Assembly (NCBI RefSeq): GCF_001432305.1
Contig: NZ_KQ483358.1
Coordinates: 1,372,881-1,436,880, forward strand
Direction of reading: 5' to 3'
Length of the DNA: 64,000 nt
From: Curvibacter sp. PAE-UM
Lineage (GTDB): Bacteria; Pseudomonadota; Gammaproteobacteria; Burkholderiales; Burkholderiaceae_C
Part shown: one piece after another, positions 42,185 to 51,929 of the stretch
Numbering within the stretch: the stretch's first letter is position 1
Layout: the number at the start of each line of letters is the position of its first letter
Notes under the pieces: model-generated
The model's input: the letters and a program-made list of their open reading frames with translations, nothing else
Told to the model about the DNA's origin: nothing
The model's database searches: none
Program-made: the position numbers and the translations under genes

Positions 42185-44764
42185 TCAGGCGCCGTCGCGG
42201 GCGATGCGCGCGCTGATGTGGGCAATGGCTTCTTCCACCTGGTCCACCAGGATCAGGCACAGGTCTCCCTCGCCCAGGCGGTCCATGGCCGTGTCGATGG
42301 CCAGGAACTCGCCGCGGATCTCGTTCACGTCACGCGCGCGCTTGGCCTCGGCCAGGCCTGAGCGCAGCAGGGCCAGCACCTCGCCGTCAGCGCGGCCGCG
42401 CTGGCAGGCGTCCTCAAACAGCACGATCTGGTCGAAGGCATCGCCCAGGATGCGGGTCTGTTCGCGGATGTCCTCGTCGCGCCGGTCGCCGGCGCCGCTG
42501 ATGACCACCGAGCGGCGCTGGGCCGGCATGGCCCCCACGGCCTGCACCAGGGCCAGCATGGCGTCCGGGTTGTGGCCGTAGTCGGCGATCACCGTGGCAC
42601 CCCGGTAGCGGAACAGGTTGAAGCGGCCCTGCGCGTTGTTGGCGTCGTTGTCGAACGTGGCCAGACCCTGGCGGATCAGCGCCCAGTCCAGGCCCAGCGC
42701 CCAGGCGGCCCCCACGGAGGCCATGACGTTCTCGACCTGGAAGCCGATGGCGCCGCCCAGGGTGAGCGGCACACCAGCCAGCGGCAGCCGGTGCTGGACC
42801 TTGCCTTCGGCCGCCACGAGATGACCGTCCTCCACATAGACCGCGCGTTTGCCCTGGGCCAGGTGCGTGGCCATGACCGGGTTGTGGCGGTCGGCGGCGA
42901 AGTAGGTGACCAGGCCGCTGCGGCATTGGCTGGCCATGGCCGCGACGATGGGGTCGGTCGCGTTCAGCACGGCGGTGCCCTTGTCGGAGATGTTCTGCAC
43001 GATCACGCGCTTGAGCACGGCCAGGTCTTCCACCGTGGTGATGAAGTTCAGGCCCAGGTGGTCGCCGGCCCCGACGTTGGTGACCACCGCCACGTCGCAG
43101 CGGTCGAAGGCCAGGCCTTCGCGCAGCATGCCGCCGCGTGCGGTTTCCAGCACGGCGGCGTCCACGTCGGGGTGCTGCAGCACATTGCGCGCGCTCTTGG
43201 GGCCGCTGCAGTCGCCGGTGTCGATGCGCTCGCCGGCAATAAAAACGCCATCGGTGCTGGTCATGCCCACGCGCAGATTGTTCTGCGTGAGCAGGTGGGC
43301 GATCAGGCGCACGGTGGTGGTCTTGCCGTTGGTGCCGGTCACGGCCACCAGCGGGATGCGGCCATTCTCATGTTCCGCGAACATGGTGGAGATGATGGCC
43401 TCGCCCACCGCACGGCCCTTGCCATAGGAGGGTGAGAGGTGCATGCGCAGGCCGGGTGCGGCGTTCACTTCGACGACGCCGCCACCGGTTTCCTCCAGCG
43501 GCTGCAGGATGTTGTCGCAAACCATGTCCACGCCACAGATGTCCAGCCCGACCATCTTGGCGGCAATGATGGCGCGGTGCGCCACCTCGGGGTGCACGTC
43601 GTCGGTGACGTCGGTGGCGCTGCCGCCGGTCGAAAGATTGGCGTTGTGGCGCAGCGAGACGCGCCGGCCGCGCGCCGGCACCGAATCGGCGTTCAGGCCC
43701 TGGCCGGCCAGGCAGGCCAGCGCGATGTCGTCGAAGCGGATCTTGGTCAGCGAGGTCGAATGGCCGCTGCCGCGGCGCGGGTCCAGGTTGACCTGGTCGA
43801 CCAGCTGGCGCACGCTGTGCTCGCCGTCGCCCACCACCGTGGGCGGGTCGCGGCGGGCTGCGGCGACGAGCTTGTTGCCCACCACCAGCAGGCGGAAATC
43901 GTTGCCGGGCAGGAAACGCTCGACCAGGATCTCGTTGTCGAACTCGGAGGCGGCCGCATAGGCCTTGAGCAATTGCTCGCGTGTGGTGATGTTGACGGTG
44001 ACGCCCTTGCCCTGGTTGCCGTTCTTGGGCTTGATCACCACGGGCAGACCGATCTCGCCGGCAGCGGCCCAGGCCTCTTCGGCTGACGTGATCTCACGTC
44101 CCAGCGGCACCGGCACGCCGGCGCTGGCCAGCAGCTTCTTGGTCAGTTCCTTGTCCTGGGCGATCGATTCGGAGATCGCGCTGGTCACGTCCATCTCGGC
44201 GGCCTGGATGCGGCGCTGCTTGCTGCCCCAGCCGAACTGGATCATGCTGCCCGAGGTCATGCGGCGATAGGGGATGCCACGGGCCGTGGCCGCGTCGGCG
44301 ATGCAGCCGGTGCTCGGGCCCAGGCGCACGTCCTCGTCGAGTTCGCGCAGCTGGCCCAGCGCGGCGGCCAGGTCAAACGGTGTGTCTTCCAGGGCGGCGC
44401 GGCACAGGTTCTGGGCCATTTCCAGGGCCATGCGGCCGACAGCCTCTTCGGAATATTCGACCACCACCTGGTAGACGCCGGGTTCGACCGTGGGCGTGGT
44501 GCGGCTGAAGGTCACCGGGCAACCGGCTTGCGCCTGCAGGCCCAGCGTGGCCAGTTCCAGCACATGGGCCAGGGGCACGGTGTCGTCATGACCGGTCGGG
44601 TTCAGCGGCAGGATCTGCGGGAAGCGCGTGCGCAGGCGCAGACCGAAGTTCTGGCGCGCGCTGAGCTCGCATTCCGCTGGCGTGCAGTGGACGACAGCCT
44701 CGATGGCAGTGTGGTGGCTCCACAGATTGGGGCCGCGCAGGGCGCGTATGCGTTTGACTTCCAT
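42185..44764 (-). CDS. cphA: Cyanophycin synthetase CphA1
   Basis: ATP-dependent, template-free polymerase of cyanophycin, a poly-Asp backbone with Arg on each side chain. The 859-residue product has an N-terminal domain (LRGPNLWSHHTAIEA), an ATP-grasp G domain (about 220-470, with GVPVPLGREITSAEEAW and VIKPKNGNQGKGVTVNI), and a Mur-ligase-like M domain with an intact P-loop VTGTNGKTTTVRL (about residue 478) plus a C-terminal Mur domain. Both ligation activities should work: G adds Asp, M adds Arg. It starts two bases after the upstream paralogue's stop. Confidence 0.93.
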   Translation of the reverse strand: MEVKRIRALRGPNLWSHHTAIEAVVHCTPAECELSARQNFGLRLRTRFPQILPLNPTGHDDTVPLAHVLELATLGLQAQAGCPVTFSRTTPTVEPGVYQVVVEYSEEAVGRMALEMAQNLCRAALEDTPFDLAAALGQLRELDEDVRLGPSTGCIADAATARGIPYRRMTSGSMIQFGWGSKQRRIQAAEMDVTSAISESIAQDKELTKKLLASAGVPVPLGREITSAEEAWAAAGEIGLPVVIKPKNGNQGKGVTVNITTREQLLKAYAAASEFDNEILVERFLPGNDFRLLVVGNKLVAAARRDPPTVVGDGEHSVRQLVDQVNLDPRRGSGHSTSLTKIRFDDIALACLAGQGLNADSVPARGRRVSLRHNANLSTGGSATDVTDDVHPEVAHRAIIAAKMVGLDICGVDMVCDNILQPLEETGGGVVEVNAAPGLRMHLSPSYGKGRAVGEAIISTMFAEHENGRIPLVAVTGTNGKTTTVRLIAHLLTQNNLRVGMTSTDGVFIAGERIDTGDCSGPKSARNVLQHPDVDAAVLETARGGMLREGLAFDRCDVAVVTNVGAGDHLGLNFITTVEDLAVLKRVIVQNISDKGTAVLNATDPIVAAMASQCRSGLVTYFAADRHNPVMATHLAQGKRAVYVEDGHLVAAEGKVQHRLPLAGVPLTLGGAIGFQVENVMASVGAAWALGLDWALIRQGLATFDNDANNAQGRFNLFRYRGATVIADYGHNPDAMLALVQAVGAMPAQRRSVVISGAGDRRDEDIREQTRILGDAFDQIVLFEDACQRGRADGEVLALLRSGLAEAKRARDVNEIRGEFLAIDTAMDRLGEGDLCLILVDQVEEAIAHISARIARDGA

Positions 44765-44765
44765 A

Positions 44766-46931
44766 TCAGTGGTCGTTGGTGAGGTTGGCCTTGAAGGTGC
44801 GCAGGCCGGCGCCGATCAGTTCGGGTTTGACGTCCAGCGCCCAGGCGGTGGCCACGGCGGCCATCACCATGTCGGGCTTGGCGGCCTTGGTCGGGTTGAG
44901 CGAGTCCAGCGGCACTTCGCTGACCTCGTCCATCCCCAGGGCCAGCACGATGTGGCGGTCGCGCAGGAACACGGTGCGCTCGCCCTGCTGGCGATGCTGT
45001 GCGATGGCCGGCAGCTGGGCGTCGGAGCCGTAGAAGATGACCTTGCCGTCGCACAGCGCGGCCATCTCGACCACGCGCGGATCGGCGGCGTTGAGCACCG
45101 CCGTGCCGCTGGGCAGGATCACGTCGACCTGGGTGCGCACCACGTTGTAGAGCTTGTCGGCGTCGTCGATGTAGAACTCGGCCAGGTCCTCCAGGCCGTC
45201 CAGATCGGTCACCACGCCGACTGTGCAGCGGTCATAGGCCAGGCCCTCGGACAGGATGGCGCGATGGGTGTGCTCGAACACGGCCGCTTCCAGCGAGCGG
45301 TTGATCAGCAGGCGCTGGCCGGTTTCCCAGTCTGAACCGTCACGGGATTCGACCTGGCGGGGGCCCAGGAAGAAGCCGTCTCGGCAGGCCAGGCCGACCT
45401 GGGTGCCGTTGATGTGCAGCAGCCAGTTCACCATGCGCGCGATGCGGGTGGTGTTGCGCGTGCCGGTGATGCCGACGATGGGGATGCGGCCCTGGTCTTC
45501 GCCGGGGAAGAGGTGGGCCACGATGGCCTGGCCGACGTTGCGCGGCTGGCCTTCGGCGGGCTTGAGATGCATGAGCAGGCCGGGGCCGGCGTTGACCTCG
45601 ATGATGGCGCCGCCCTGCTCGGCCAGCGGGCGCGAGATGTCGGGTGTGACCAGGTCGATGCCGGCGATGTCCAGTCCGACCACCCGCGCGGCCAGCGCGG
45701 CGGCGGCGGCGACCTGGGGGTGCACCTGGTCGGTCACGTCGTAGGCCAGGTCGCCGTGGCGACGGATCAGCACCACCTGGCCGGGCGGCGGAACGGAGGC
45801 GCCGTTGTAGCCCTGGCGCGAGAGTTCGAGCTGGGCGATCGGCTCCTTGTCCAGGACCAGCGGCTCCAGGGGGAATTCCTCCTCCTCGCCGCAGCGCGGG
45901 TCGCTGTTGATCTGGCTGTCGATCAGCTGCAGGATGGTGGAGCGGCCGTCGCCGGTGACGACCTGCTTCTTGCCGCGCGTGGCGGCCACCACCTGCCGGC
46001 CCACGACCAGCAGGCGATGGGCCTCGCCCTCGATGTACTTTTCCACCAGCACGCCGCTGCCTTCGGCATCGGCGGCATGCCAGGCTTTCTCGACGTCCTC
46101 GCGCGTGTGCAGGTCGGTGAACACGCCGCGGCCGTGATTGGCGTCGGTCGGTTTGACGGTGATCGGCACGCCGATGTCCTGTGCCACGCTCCAGGCCTGT
46201 TCGGGGCTGTCGACCTCTTCGCCTTCGGGGACCGGCACGCCGCAGGACTGCAGCAGCTCCTTGGTGAGTTGCTTGTCGCTGGCGATGCTCTCGGCGATGG
46301 CGCTGGTCTGGTCGGTCTCGGCGGTCCAGATGCGGTGCTGGCGTGCGCCATAGCCCAGCTGTACCAGATTGCCGTCGTTCAGGCGGATGTGCGGAATGCG
46401 GCGGTCGGTGGCGGCTTCGACGATGTGCGCCGTGCTCGGGCCCAGGAAGAGCCGGTCGCACAGCTCGCGCAGGCGGGCGACGGTGGTGGACACGTCATAG
46501 GGCCGGTCCTCGATGGCAGCCAGCAGCAGTTCGCGCCCGGCTTCCAGCGCCGCTCGGCCGACTTCTTCCTGCCGGGTACGGAAGGCCATCTTGTAGACAC
46601 CATGTTTGGAGGTCATGCGTGTCTTGCCAAAGCCGGTCTGCATGCCGGCCTGGGTTTGCAACTCCAGCACCACGTGCTCCAGGATGTGGCCGGCCCAGGT
46701 GCCGTCACGCAGCCGCTCCAGGAAGCCGCCGGGCTCGCCCACCCCGCAACGGTGCTGGGCCAGGCCGGGGAGCATGCCGGTCAAACGCTCGTAAAATCCG
46801 GGGATGACATTGGAAGGCCGGTCTTCCAGTTCCCCCAGGTCCAGCCAGGTCTCGATGACCGGGCGATAGGTCCAGATGTTGGGACCGCGCAGATGGCTGA
46901 CCCGCAGAATTTGAAGGTTTTTCTTAGTCAT
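44766..46931 (-). CDS. CphA2-like cyanophycin synthetase with degenerate Mur-ligase site
   Basis: A paralogue of CphA1, 721 residues, about 138 shorter at the C terminus. The N-terminal domain (LRGPNIWTYRPVIETW) and ATP-grasp domain (TVKPTDANHGRGVFTDL) are conserved. The M-domain P-loop reads GITGTRNTTRIAR (about residue 488): the GKT core is lost, and the last Mur domain is missing. This matches the reported CphA2 type, which joins ready-made beta-Asp-Arg dipeptides with one ATP site. It corresponds in position to the second synthetase gene beside cphA in other Burkholderiales. It is first gene of the pair, divergent from the ABC gene. Confidence 0.88.
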   Translation of the reverse strand: MTKKNLQILRVSHLRGPNIWTYRPVIETWLDLGELEDRPSNVIPGFYERLTGMLPGLAQHRCGVGEPGGFLERLRDGTWAGHILEHVVLELQTQAGMQTGFGKTRMTSKHGVYKMAFRTRQEEVGRAALEAGRELLLAAIEDRPYDVSTTVARLRELCDRLFLGPSTAHIVEAATDRRIPHIRLNDGNLVQLGYGARQHRIWTAETDQTSAIAESIASDKQLTKELLQSCGVPVPEGEEVDSPEQAWSVAQDIGVPITVKPTDANHGRGVFTDLHTREDVEKAWHAADAEGSGVLVEKYIEGEAHRLLVVGRQVVAATRGKKQVVTGDGRSTILQLIDSQINSDPRCGEEEEFPLEPLVLDKEPIAQLELSRQGYNGASVPPPGQVVLIRRHGDLAYDVTDQVHPQVAAAAALAARVVGLDIAGIDLVTPDISRPLAEQGGAIIEVNAGPGLLMHLKPAEGQPRNVGQAIVAHLFPGEDQGRIPIVGITGTRNTTRIARMVNWLLHINGTQVGLACRDGFFLGPRQVESRDGSDWETGQRLLINRSLEAAVFEHTHRAILSEGLAYDRCTVGVVTDLDGLEDLAEFYIDDADKLYNVVRTQVDVILPSGTAVLNAADPRVVEMAALCDGKVIFYGSDAQLPAIAQHRQQGERTVFLRDRHIVLALGMDEVSEVPLDSLNPTKAAKPDMVMAAVATAWALDVKPELIGAGLRTFKANLTNDH

Positions 46932-47081
46932 GAAGCTGGGCAGGGTGAACTAGCGGTCCCTGCGGTGGTCTTGCTCGCTGGCAGGGCCAGAGCGGGCGAT
47001 GGCTGCGGTATGTCTCCAAGGTGCCGTGCATAAAACGGGGACAATCGACATCAGCAAATCCTTACCCAGGTTCCGGACTCC
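46932..47081. promoter_or_regulatory. Divergent intergenic region of the cyanophycin locus
   Basis: 150 bases between the cphA2-like start and the ABC-transporter start, which must hold both promoters. I could not define a convincing -35/-10 pair or an operator by eye. The stretch next to the cphA2-like start is A/T-richer than its surroundings. Confidence 0.35.
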
Positions 47082-49385
47082 ATGACTCGCTCTACCCCGT
47101 CAGCAGCTCTATTATCTTTCAGCGACGTTCCGGCGGAATGGCTGGCTGAAATACGCACACAACTGCACCCTGATGAGAACGTCCAGGCGGTGCTGGAGGT
47201 TGACCTCGACACCCGCCTGCAGTTCGGCCGCGGCCTGCTGGTGGCCACCGAACGACGCCTGCTGGCCCGGGCGCCAGGCCAGTCTGCCTGGCAGGCCTGG
47301 GCGTACCACCCCACCCTGAAACTGAATCAGCACGACCACGCCGGTGTCGGCCATCTGGAGCTGCTGGACGGCCAGGGCCGGCTGGCGCACTGGTGTTACA
47401 CCTTGGGACAAAATCTGCAGGCCGTGCGTCTGGCCGAGCAGGTGGGTCACCAGTTGAACAGCCTGAGCACCGGCCAGCCGGTGCCCGTCCCGGTCGGCCA
47501 TGAATGCCCGATCTGCAAGGCGTCCCTGGATCCCGGCCAGGACGAGTGCCCGATCTGCGCCAAGGTCATCCACACCCCGCCGTCGACCTGGACCCTGCTG
47601 CGCCTGTGGCGCTTCGCCAAACCCTACAAAGGCCAGCTGCTGCTGGGTTTCGTGCTCACCTTGCTGGGCACGGCCGCCAGCCTGGTGCCGCCCTACCTGA
47701 CCATGCCGCTGATGGACGAGGTGCTGGTGCCGCTGGAGGCGGGCAAGCAGGTGGACCCCATGCTGGTCGTGCTCTACCTCAGTGGCCTGCTGGGGGCGGC
47801 TGTGGTGGCCTGGGGCCTGACCTGGGCCAAGACCTATATCCTGGCCCTGGTGTCCGAACGCATCGGCGCCGACCTGCGAACCACCACCTACGACCACCTG
47901 ATGCGCCTCTCGCTCGAATACTTCGGCGGCAAGCGCACCGGTGACCTGATGGCACGCATCGGCAGCGAGACCGACCGCATCTGCGTCTTCCTCTCGCTGC
48001 ACCTGCTGGACTTCTTCACCGACCTCATCATGCTGCTGATGACGGCGGCCATCCTGTTCTCCATCAATCCCTGGCTGGCCCTGGCCACGCTGATCCCGCT
48101 GCCCATCATCATGTGGATGATCCACGCGGTGCGGCATCGCCTCAAGACCGGCTTCGAGAAGATCGATCGCGTCTGGTCCGAGGTGACCAGCGTGCTGGCC
48201 GACACCATCCCCGGCATCCGCGTGGTCAAGGCCTTTGCCCAGGAAAATCGCGAGTCGGCCCGTTTCCACGAGGCCAACCGCCAGAACCTGCAGGTCAACG
48301 ACCGCATCAACAAGATCTGGGCGCTGTTTGCGCCCAGCATCTCCTTCCTGACCGAGGTTGGCCTGCTGGTGGTCTGGGGCGTGGGCGTCTGGCTGATCGC
48401 AAAAGGCGAGACCTCGGTGGGCGTGCTGACGGCCTTCATCGCCTATATCAGCCGCTTCTATGGGCGCCTGGACTCCATGAGCCGTATCGTCTCCTGGACC
48501 GAGCACTCGGCCTCGGCGACCAAACGCATCTTCGACATCCTGGATCACGTGTCCAGCGTGCCGGAACCGGCGCAGCCGGTGCATCTGAAGCAGGTGCAGG
48601 GCCGCATCGAGGTGCGCGACGTGGGTTTCCGTTATGGCAACCGCGAGGTCAACCGCGGCATCAACGTCACCATCGAGCCGGGCCAGATGGTGGGTCTGGT
48701 GGGCCACAGCGGCTCGGGCAAGAGCACCCTGGTCAACCTGATCTGCCGCTTTTACGACGTGACCGAGGGTTCGATCCGCATCGACGGCGTCGACATCCGC
48801 TCCCTGCCCGTGGCCGAGTACCGCCGCAACATCGGCCTGGTGCTGCAGGAACCCTTCCTCTTCTTCGGCACCATTGCCGAAAACATTGCCTACGGCAAAC
48901 CCGACGCCACGCGCGAGCAGATCGTGGCGGCCGCCCGTGCCGCCCACGCGCACGAGTTCATCCTGCGCCTGCCGCAGGGTTATGACTCCATCGTGGGCGA
49001 ACGCGGCCAGGGCCTGTCGGGTGGCGAGCGCCAGCGCATCTCGATCGCGCGCGCGCTGCTGATCGACCCGCGCATCCTGATCCTGGACGAGGCCACGGCC
49101 TCGGTGGACTCCGAGACCGAGAAGGAGATCCAGAAGGCGCTGGACAACCTGGTGCAGGGCCGCACGACCATCGCGATTGCCCACCGCCTGTCCACCCTGC
49201 AACGCGCCGACCGCCTGATCGTGCTGGACCGCGGCCAGGTGGTGGAGGAGGGCACGCACGACGAGCTCATGGCACGCCAGGGCGCCTACTACAACCTTTA
49301 CCAGGCGCAAGCGCGCAACGTGGATACCGACATGGATGACGCCGAGGCGGAAGTGAATCCCGAACGCAAGGACGACGCCAAATGA
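47082..49385 (+). CDS. Cyanophycin-locus ABC transporter (fused permease-ATPase with zinc ribbon)
   Basis: A 767-residue half-transporter. The N-terminal soluble domain (1-140) is followed by a zinc ribbon, CPICKASLDPGQDECPIC (about 142-159). A six-helix exporter-type membrane domain (about 175-480) comes next. The nucleotide-binding domain has VGLVGHSGSGKSTLV, LSGGERQRISIARALL and LILDEATASVDSE. MsbA-type layout suggests export or flipping. Annotation pipelines label this family as cyanophycin-metabolism-associated because it sits beside cphA genes, as here; the cargo is not known to me. The stop overlaps the DUF1854 start (ATGA). Confidence 0.87.
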   Translation: MTRSTPSAALLSFSDVPAEWLAEIRTQLHPDENVQAVLEVDLDTRLQFGRGLLVATERRLLARAPGQSAWQAWAYHPTLKLNQHDHAGVGHLELLDGQGRLAHWCYTLGQNLQAVRLAEQVGHQLNSLSTGQPVPVPVGHECPICKASLDPGQDECPICAKVIHTPPSTWTLLRLWRFAKPYKGQLLLGFVLTLLGTAASLVPPYLTMPLMDEVLVPLEAGKQVDPMLVVLYLSGLLGAAVVAWGLTWAKTYILALVSERIGADLRTTTYDHLMRLSLEYFGGKRTGDLMARIGSETDRICVFLSLHLLDFFTDLIMLLMTAAILFSINPWLALATLIPLPIIMWMIHAVRHRLKTGFEKIDRVWSEVTSVLADTIPGIRVVKAFAQENRESARFHEANRQNLQVNDRINKIWALFAPSISFLTEVGLLVVWGVGVWLIAKGETSVGVLTAFIAYISRFYGRLDSMSRIVSWTEHSASATKRIFDILDHVSSVPEPAQPVHLKQVQGRIEVRDVGFRYGNREVNRGINVTIEPGQMVGLVGHSGSGKSTLVNLICRFYDVTEGSIRIDGVDIRSLPVAEYRRNIGLVLQEPFLFFGTIAENIAYGKPDATREQIVAAARAAHAHEFILRLPQGYDSIVGERGQGLSGGERQRISIARALLIDPRILILDEATASVDSETEKEIQKALDNLVQGRTTIAIAHRLSTLQRADRLIVLDRGQVVEEGTHDELMARQGAYYNLYQAQARNVDTDMDDAEAEVNPERKDDAK

Positions 49386-49876
49386 ACTCGCGCCCCATCC
49401 TGAACCAGATGCAGGTTGCCGCGGCCCTGTCGCGCAATGCCTACGACAAGCTGGCGCTGACCCTGGCCGATGGCCAGATACGTACCGGCGTGGTGCCGGT
49501 CCGCGCCTTTCCCATCCAGGCGCCTGAGCGCGACATCTCCCTGCTCGATGCCGACGGCCACGAGGTGGCCTGGATCGAGGAGCTGGCGCGCGTGCCCGAG
49601 CCGGCCCAGGGCCTGATCCGTGCCGCGCTGTCCGAGCGTGAGTTCATGCCCGAGATCCGCGCCATCCGGGGCGTGAGCAGCTTTTCCACGCCCAGCACCT
49701 GGCAGGTCCGCACCGACCGCGGCGACACGGCCTTCGTGCTCAAGGGCGACGAGGACATCCGCCGGCTGGCGGGCAACACCCTGCTGGTGACCGACTCGCA
49801 TGGCATCCAGTTCCTGATCCGCGACATGACGGCGCTCGACCGCGAGAGTCGCCGCCTGCTCGACCGCTTCAAGTGA
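49382..49876 (+). CDS. DUF1854 protein of the cyanophycin locus
   Basis: A 164-residue soluble protein of the DUF1854 family. Marked features are VPVRAFPIQAPERDISLLDADGHEVAWIEEL, FMPEIRAIRGVSSFSTPSTW, and VLKGDEDIRRLAGNTLLVTDSHGIQFLIRD, with a basic end. There is no signal peptide or membrane segment. It is translated from the same message as the ABC transporter through a four-base overlap, so it probably works with that transporter. Its molecular activity is unknown. Confidence 0.85.
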   Translation: MNSRPILNQMQVAAALSRNAYDKLALTLADGQIRTGVVPVRAFPIQAPERDISLLDADGHEVAWIEELARVPEPAQGLIRAALSEREFMPEIRAIRGVSSFSTPSTWQVRTDRGDTAFVLKGDEDIRRLAGNTLLVTDSHGIQFLIRDMTALDRESRRLLDRFK

Positions 49877-49903
49877 ACCCGGCTTCGCCGGGCTGATTCG
49901 CAC

Positions 49904-50776
49904 ATGAACTCTGTTTCCGACTATTCCGAGACCTTCCTGCAGCAGCTGGCGCAGGCCGATGTGGCCCGGGCCCTGCGGGAAGACGTGGGCAGCGGCGACC
50001 TGACCGCCGGCCTGATCGATCCGGCGCGCCGGGCGCATGCGCGTATCCTGGCCCGCGAGAGCGCCGTGATCTGCGGTGCGGCCTGGGTGCAGGCCACCTT
50101 GCAGCAGGTGGTGCCTCAGGCCAGCGTCACATGGCACGTGCGTGACGGCCAGCGCTGCGAGGCCGACCAGGTGGTGCTGGAAATGACCGGGCCGGCGCGC
50201 GGCCTGCTGACGGCCGAACGCACCATGCTCAACTTCCTGCAACTGCTCAGCGCCGTGGCCACGCACACTGCCACCTATGTGCAGGCGGTGCAGGGTGTGC
50301 CGGGCAACCGCGCACGCATCGTCGACACGCGCAAGACCCTGCCCGGCCTGCGCCTGGCGCAGAAGTACGCGGTGCACTGCGGCGGTGGGACCAACCACCG
50401 CATCGGCCTGTACGACGCCGTGCTGATCAAGGAAAACCACATCGCTGCCGCTGGCGGCGTGACGGCCGTTCTGCAACGCGCCGCAACCGTGGCGCCCACG
50501 GCCGAGTTCGTCGAAATCGAGGTCGAGACCCTGGCCCAGCTCCAAGAGGCCCTACTGGCCGGTGCCCGCATGGTGCTGCTGGACAATATGAGCCTTGAAA
50601 CGCTGCGCGAGGCCGTGCGCCTGAACGCCGGGCGCGCCATCCTGGAGGTCTCGGGTGGGGTGAACATGGGCACGGTACGCGAGATCGCCGCCACCGGCGT
50701 CGACCGCATCTCGATCGGCGCCCTGACCAAGGATGTGAAGGCCGTTGATTTCTCCATGCGGTTTACGGAGCTCTGA
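49904..50776 (+). CDS. nadC: Quinolinate phosphoribosyltransferase
   Basis: Forms nicotinate mononucleotide from quinolinate and PRPP in NAD synthesis. The 290-residue product has the family motifs [72 protein letters not shown] and [23 protein letters not shown]. The stop overlaps nadA by one base (TGATG). A GC hairpin without a T-run lies just upstream. Confidence 0.95.
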   Translation: MNSVSDYSETFLQQLAQADVARALREDVGSGDLTAGLIDPARRAHARILARESAVICGAAWVQATLQQVVPQASVTWHVRDGQRCEADQVVLEMTGPARGLLTAERTMLNFLQLLSAVATHTATYVQAVQGVPGNRARIVDTRKTLPGLRLAQKYAVHCGGGTNHRIGLYDAVLIKENHIAAAGGVTAVLQRAATVAPTAEFVEIEVETLAQLQEALLAGARMVLLDNMSLETLREAVRLNAGRAILEVSGGVNMGTVREIAATGVDRISIGALTKDVKAVDFSMRFTEL

Positions 50777-51906
50777 TGAATACCGGAACCCACGTCATCG
50801 ACGTTGAATACGAGCAGCCCGAGACAGCGCAGGGTGAGGGCGCGGCCTGTTCCACGCATCACGCCTGGGCGCGCGTGCCGGTGGAGCCCGGCCCGGCCGA
50901 GCGTGCTGCGCTCAAGGACAAGATCCGTCGCCTGCTCAAGGAAAAGAACGCGGTGATGGTCTCGCACTACTACGTGCACCCGGACCTGCAGGACCTGGCC
51001 GAGGAAACCGGCGGCATCGTCAGCGATTCGCTCGAGATGGCACGCTTCGGTCGCGACCACGCGGCCCAGACCCTGGTGGTCTCGGGTGTGCGCTTCATGG
51101 GCGAAACCTCCAAGATCCTCTCGCCGCACAAGCGCGTGCTCATGCCCGACCTGGACGCGACCTGCTCGCTGGACCTGGGCTGTCCCATCGACGAGTTCTC
51201 GGCCTTCTGCGATGCCCATCCTGATCGCACCGTGGTGGTCTATGCCAACACCAGCGCCGCCGTGAAGGCGCGCGCCGACTGGCTGGTCACCTCCAGCTGC
51301 GCGCTGGACATCGTGCGCGCCCTGAAAGAGCAGGGCCACAAGATCCTGTGGGCGCCGGACCGCCACCTGGGTGGCTACATCCAGCGCGAGACCGGGGCCG
51401 ACATGCTCATGTGGAACGGCTCCTGCATCGTGCACGACGAGTTCAAGAGCTTCGAACTGGAAGAACTCAAGAAGGAGCACCCAAAGGCCAAGGTGCTGGT
51501 GCACCCGGAGTCGCCCGCCGCCGTGGTGGCCTTGGCAGACGCGGTGGGCTCCACCTCGGGCATCCTCAAGGCCGCGCAGGAAATGGACGCGCCGGAGTTC
51601 ATCGTGGCCACCGACAAGGGCATGATGCACAAGCTGCGCACCCTCAACCCCGGCAAGACCTTCATCGAGGCGCCCACCGCCGGCAACAGCGCCACCTGCA
51701 AGAGCTGCGCGCACTGCCCCTGGATGGCCATGAACGGGCTGGCCGGGGTGGCCCAGGTGCTGGAGAGCGGGGGCAACGAGATCCACGTGGACCCGGCGCT
51801 TATTCCGCGTGCGCGGGTGCCGATTGACCGCATGCTGGCCTTCACGGCAGCGCTCAAGGCCGGCCAGCCGGTCTCCGGCCTGGTGCCCCATATCGGGGCG
51901 GCATAA
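50776..51906 (+). CDS. nadA: Quinolinate synthase
   Basis: [4Fe-4S] enzyme that condenses iminoaspartate with dihydroxyacetone phosphate to quinolinate. The 376-residue product has [83 protein letters not shown], and [16 protein letters not shown]. Three cluster Cys are expected across these regions. Translational coupling to nadC keeps the two consecutive steps together; nadB is not in the window. Confidence 0.95.
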   Translation: MNTGTHVIDVEYEQPETAQGEGAACSTHHAWARVPVEPGPAERAALKDKIRRLLKEKNAVMVSHYYVHPDLQDLAEETGGIVSDSLEMARFGRDHAAQTLVVSGVRFMGETSKILSPHKRVLMPDLDATCSLDLGCPIDEFSAFCDAHPDRTVVVYANTSAAVKARADWLVTSSCALDIVRALKEQGHKILWAPDRHLGGYIQRETGADMLMWNGSCIVHDEFKSFELEELKKEHPKAKVLVHPESPAAVVALADAVGSTSGILKAAQEMDAPEFIVATDKGMMHKLRTLNPGKTFIEAPTAGNSATCKSCAHCPWMAMNGLAGVAQVLESGGNEIHVDPALIPRARVPIDRMLAFTAALKAGQPVSGLVPHIGAA

Positions 51907-51929
51907 TCGCGCGAACAAGGAGTTGATCC

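Noticed and set aside
44766-46931. CphA2-like gene as a decaying pseudogene of cphA
   Set aside because: The frame is intact for 721 codons, the N-terminal and ATP-grasp domains are well kept, and the altered P-loop with shorter C terminus fits a known class.
49878-49892. CCCGGC-TTC-GCCGGG hairpin after the DUF1854 gene as a terminator
   Set aside because: No T-run follows; it is a short GC hairpin that may only affect mRNA stability or the nadC leader.
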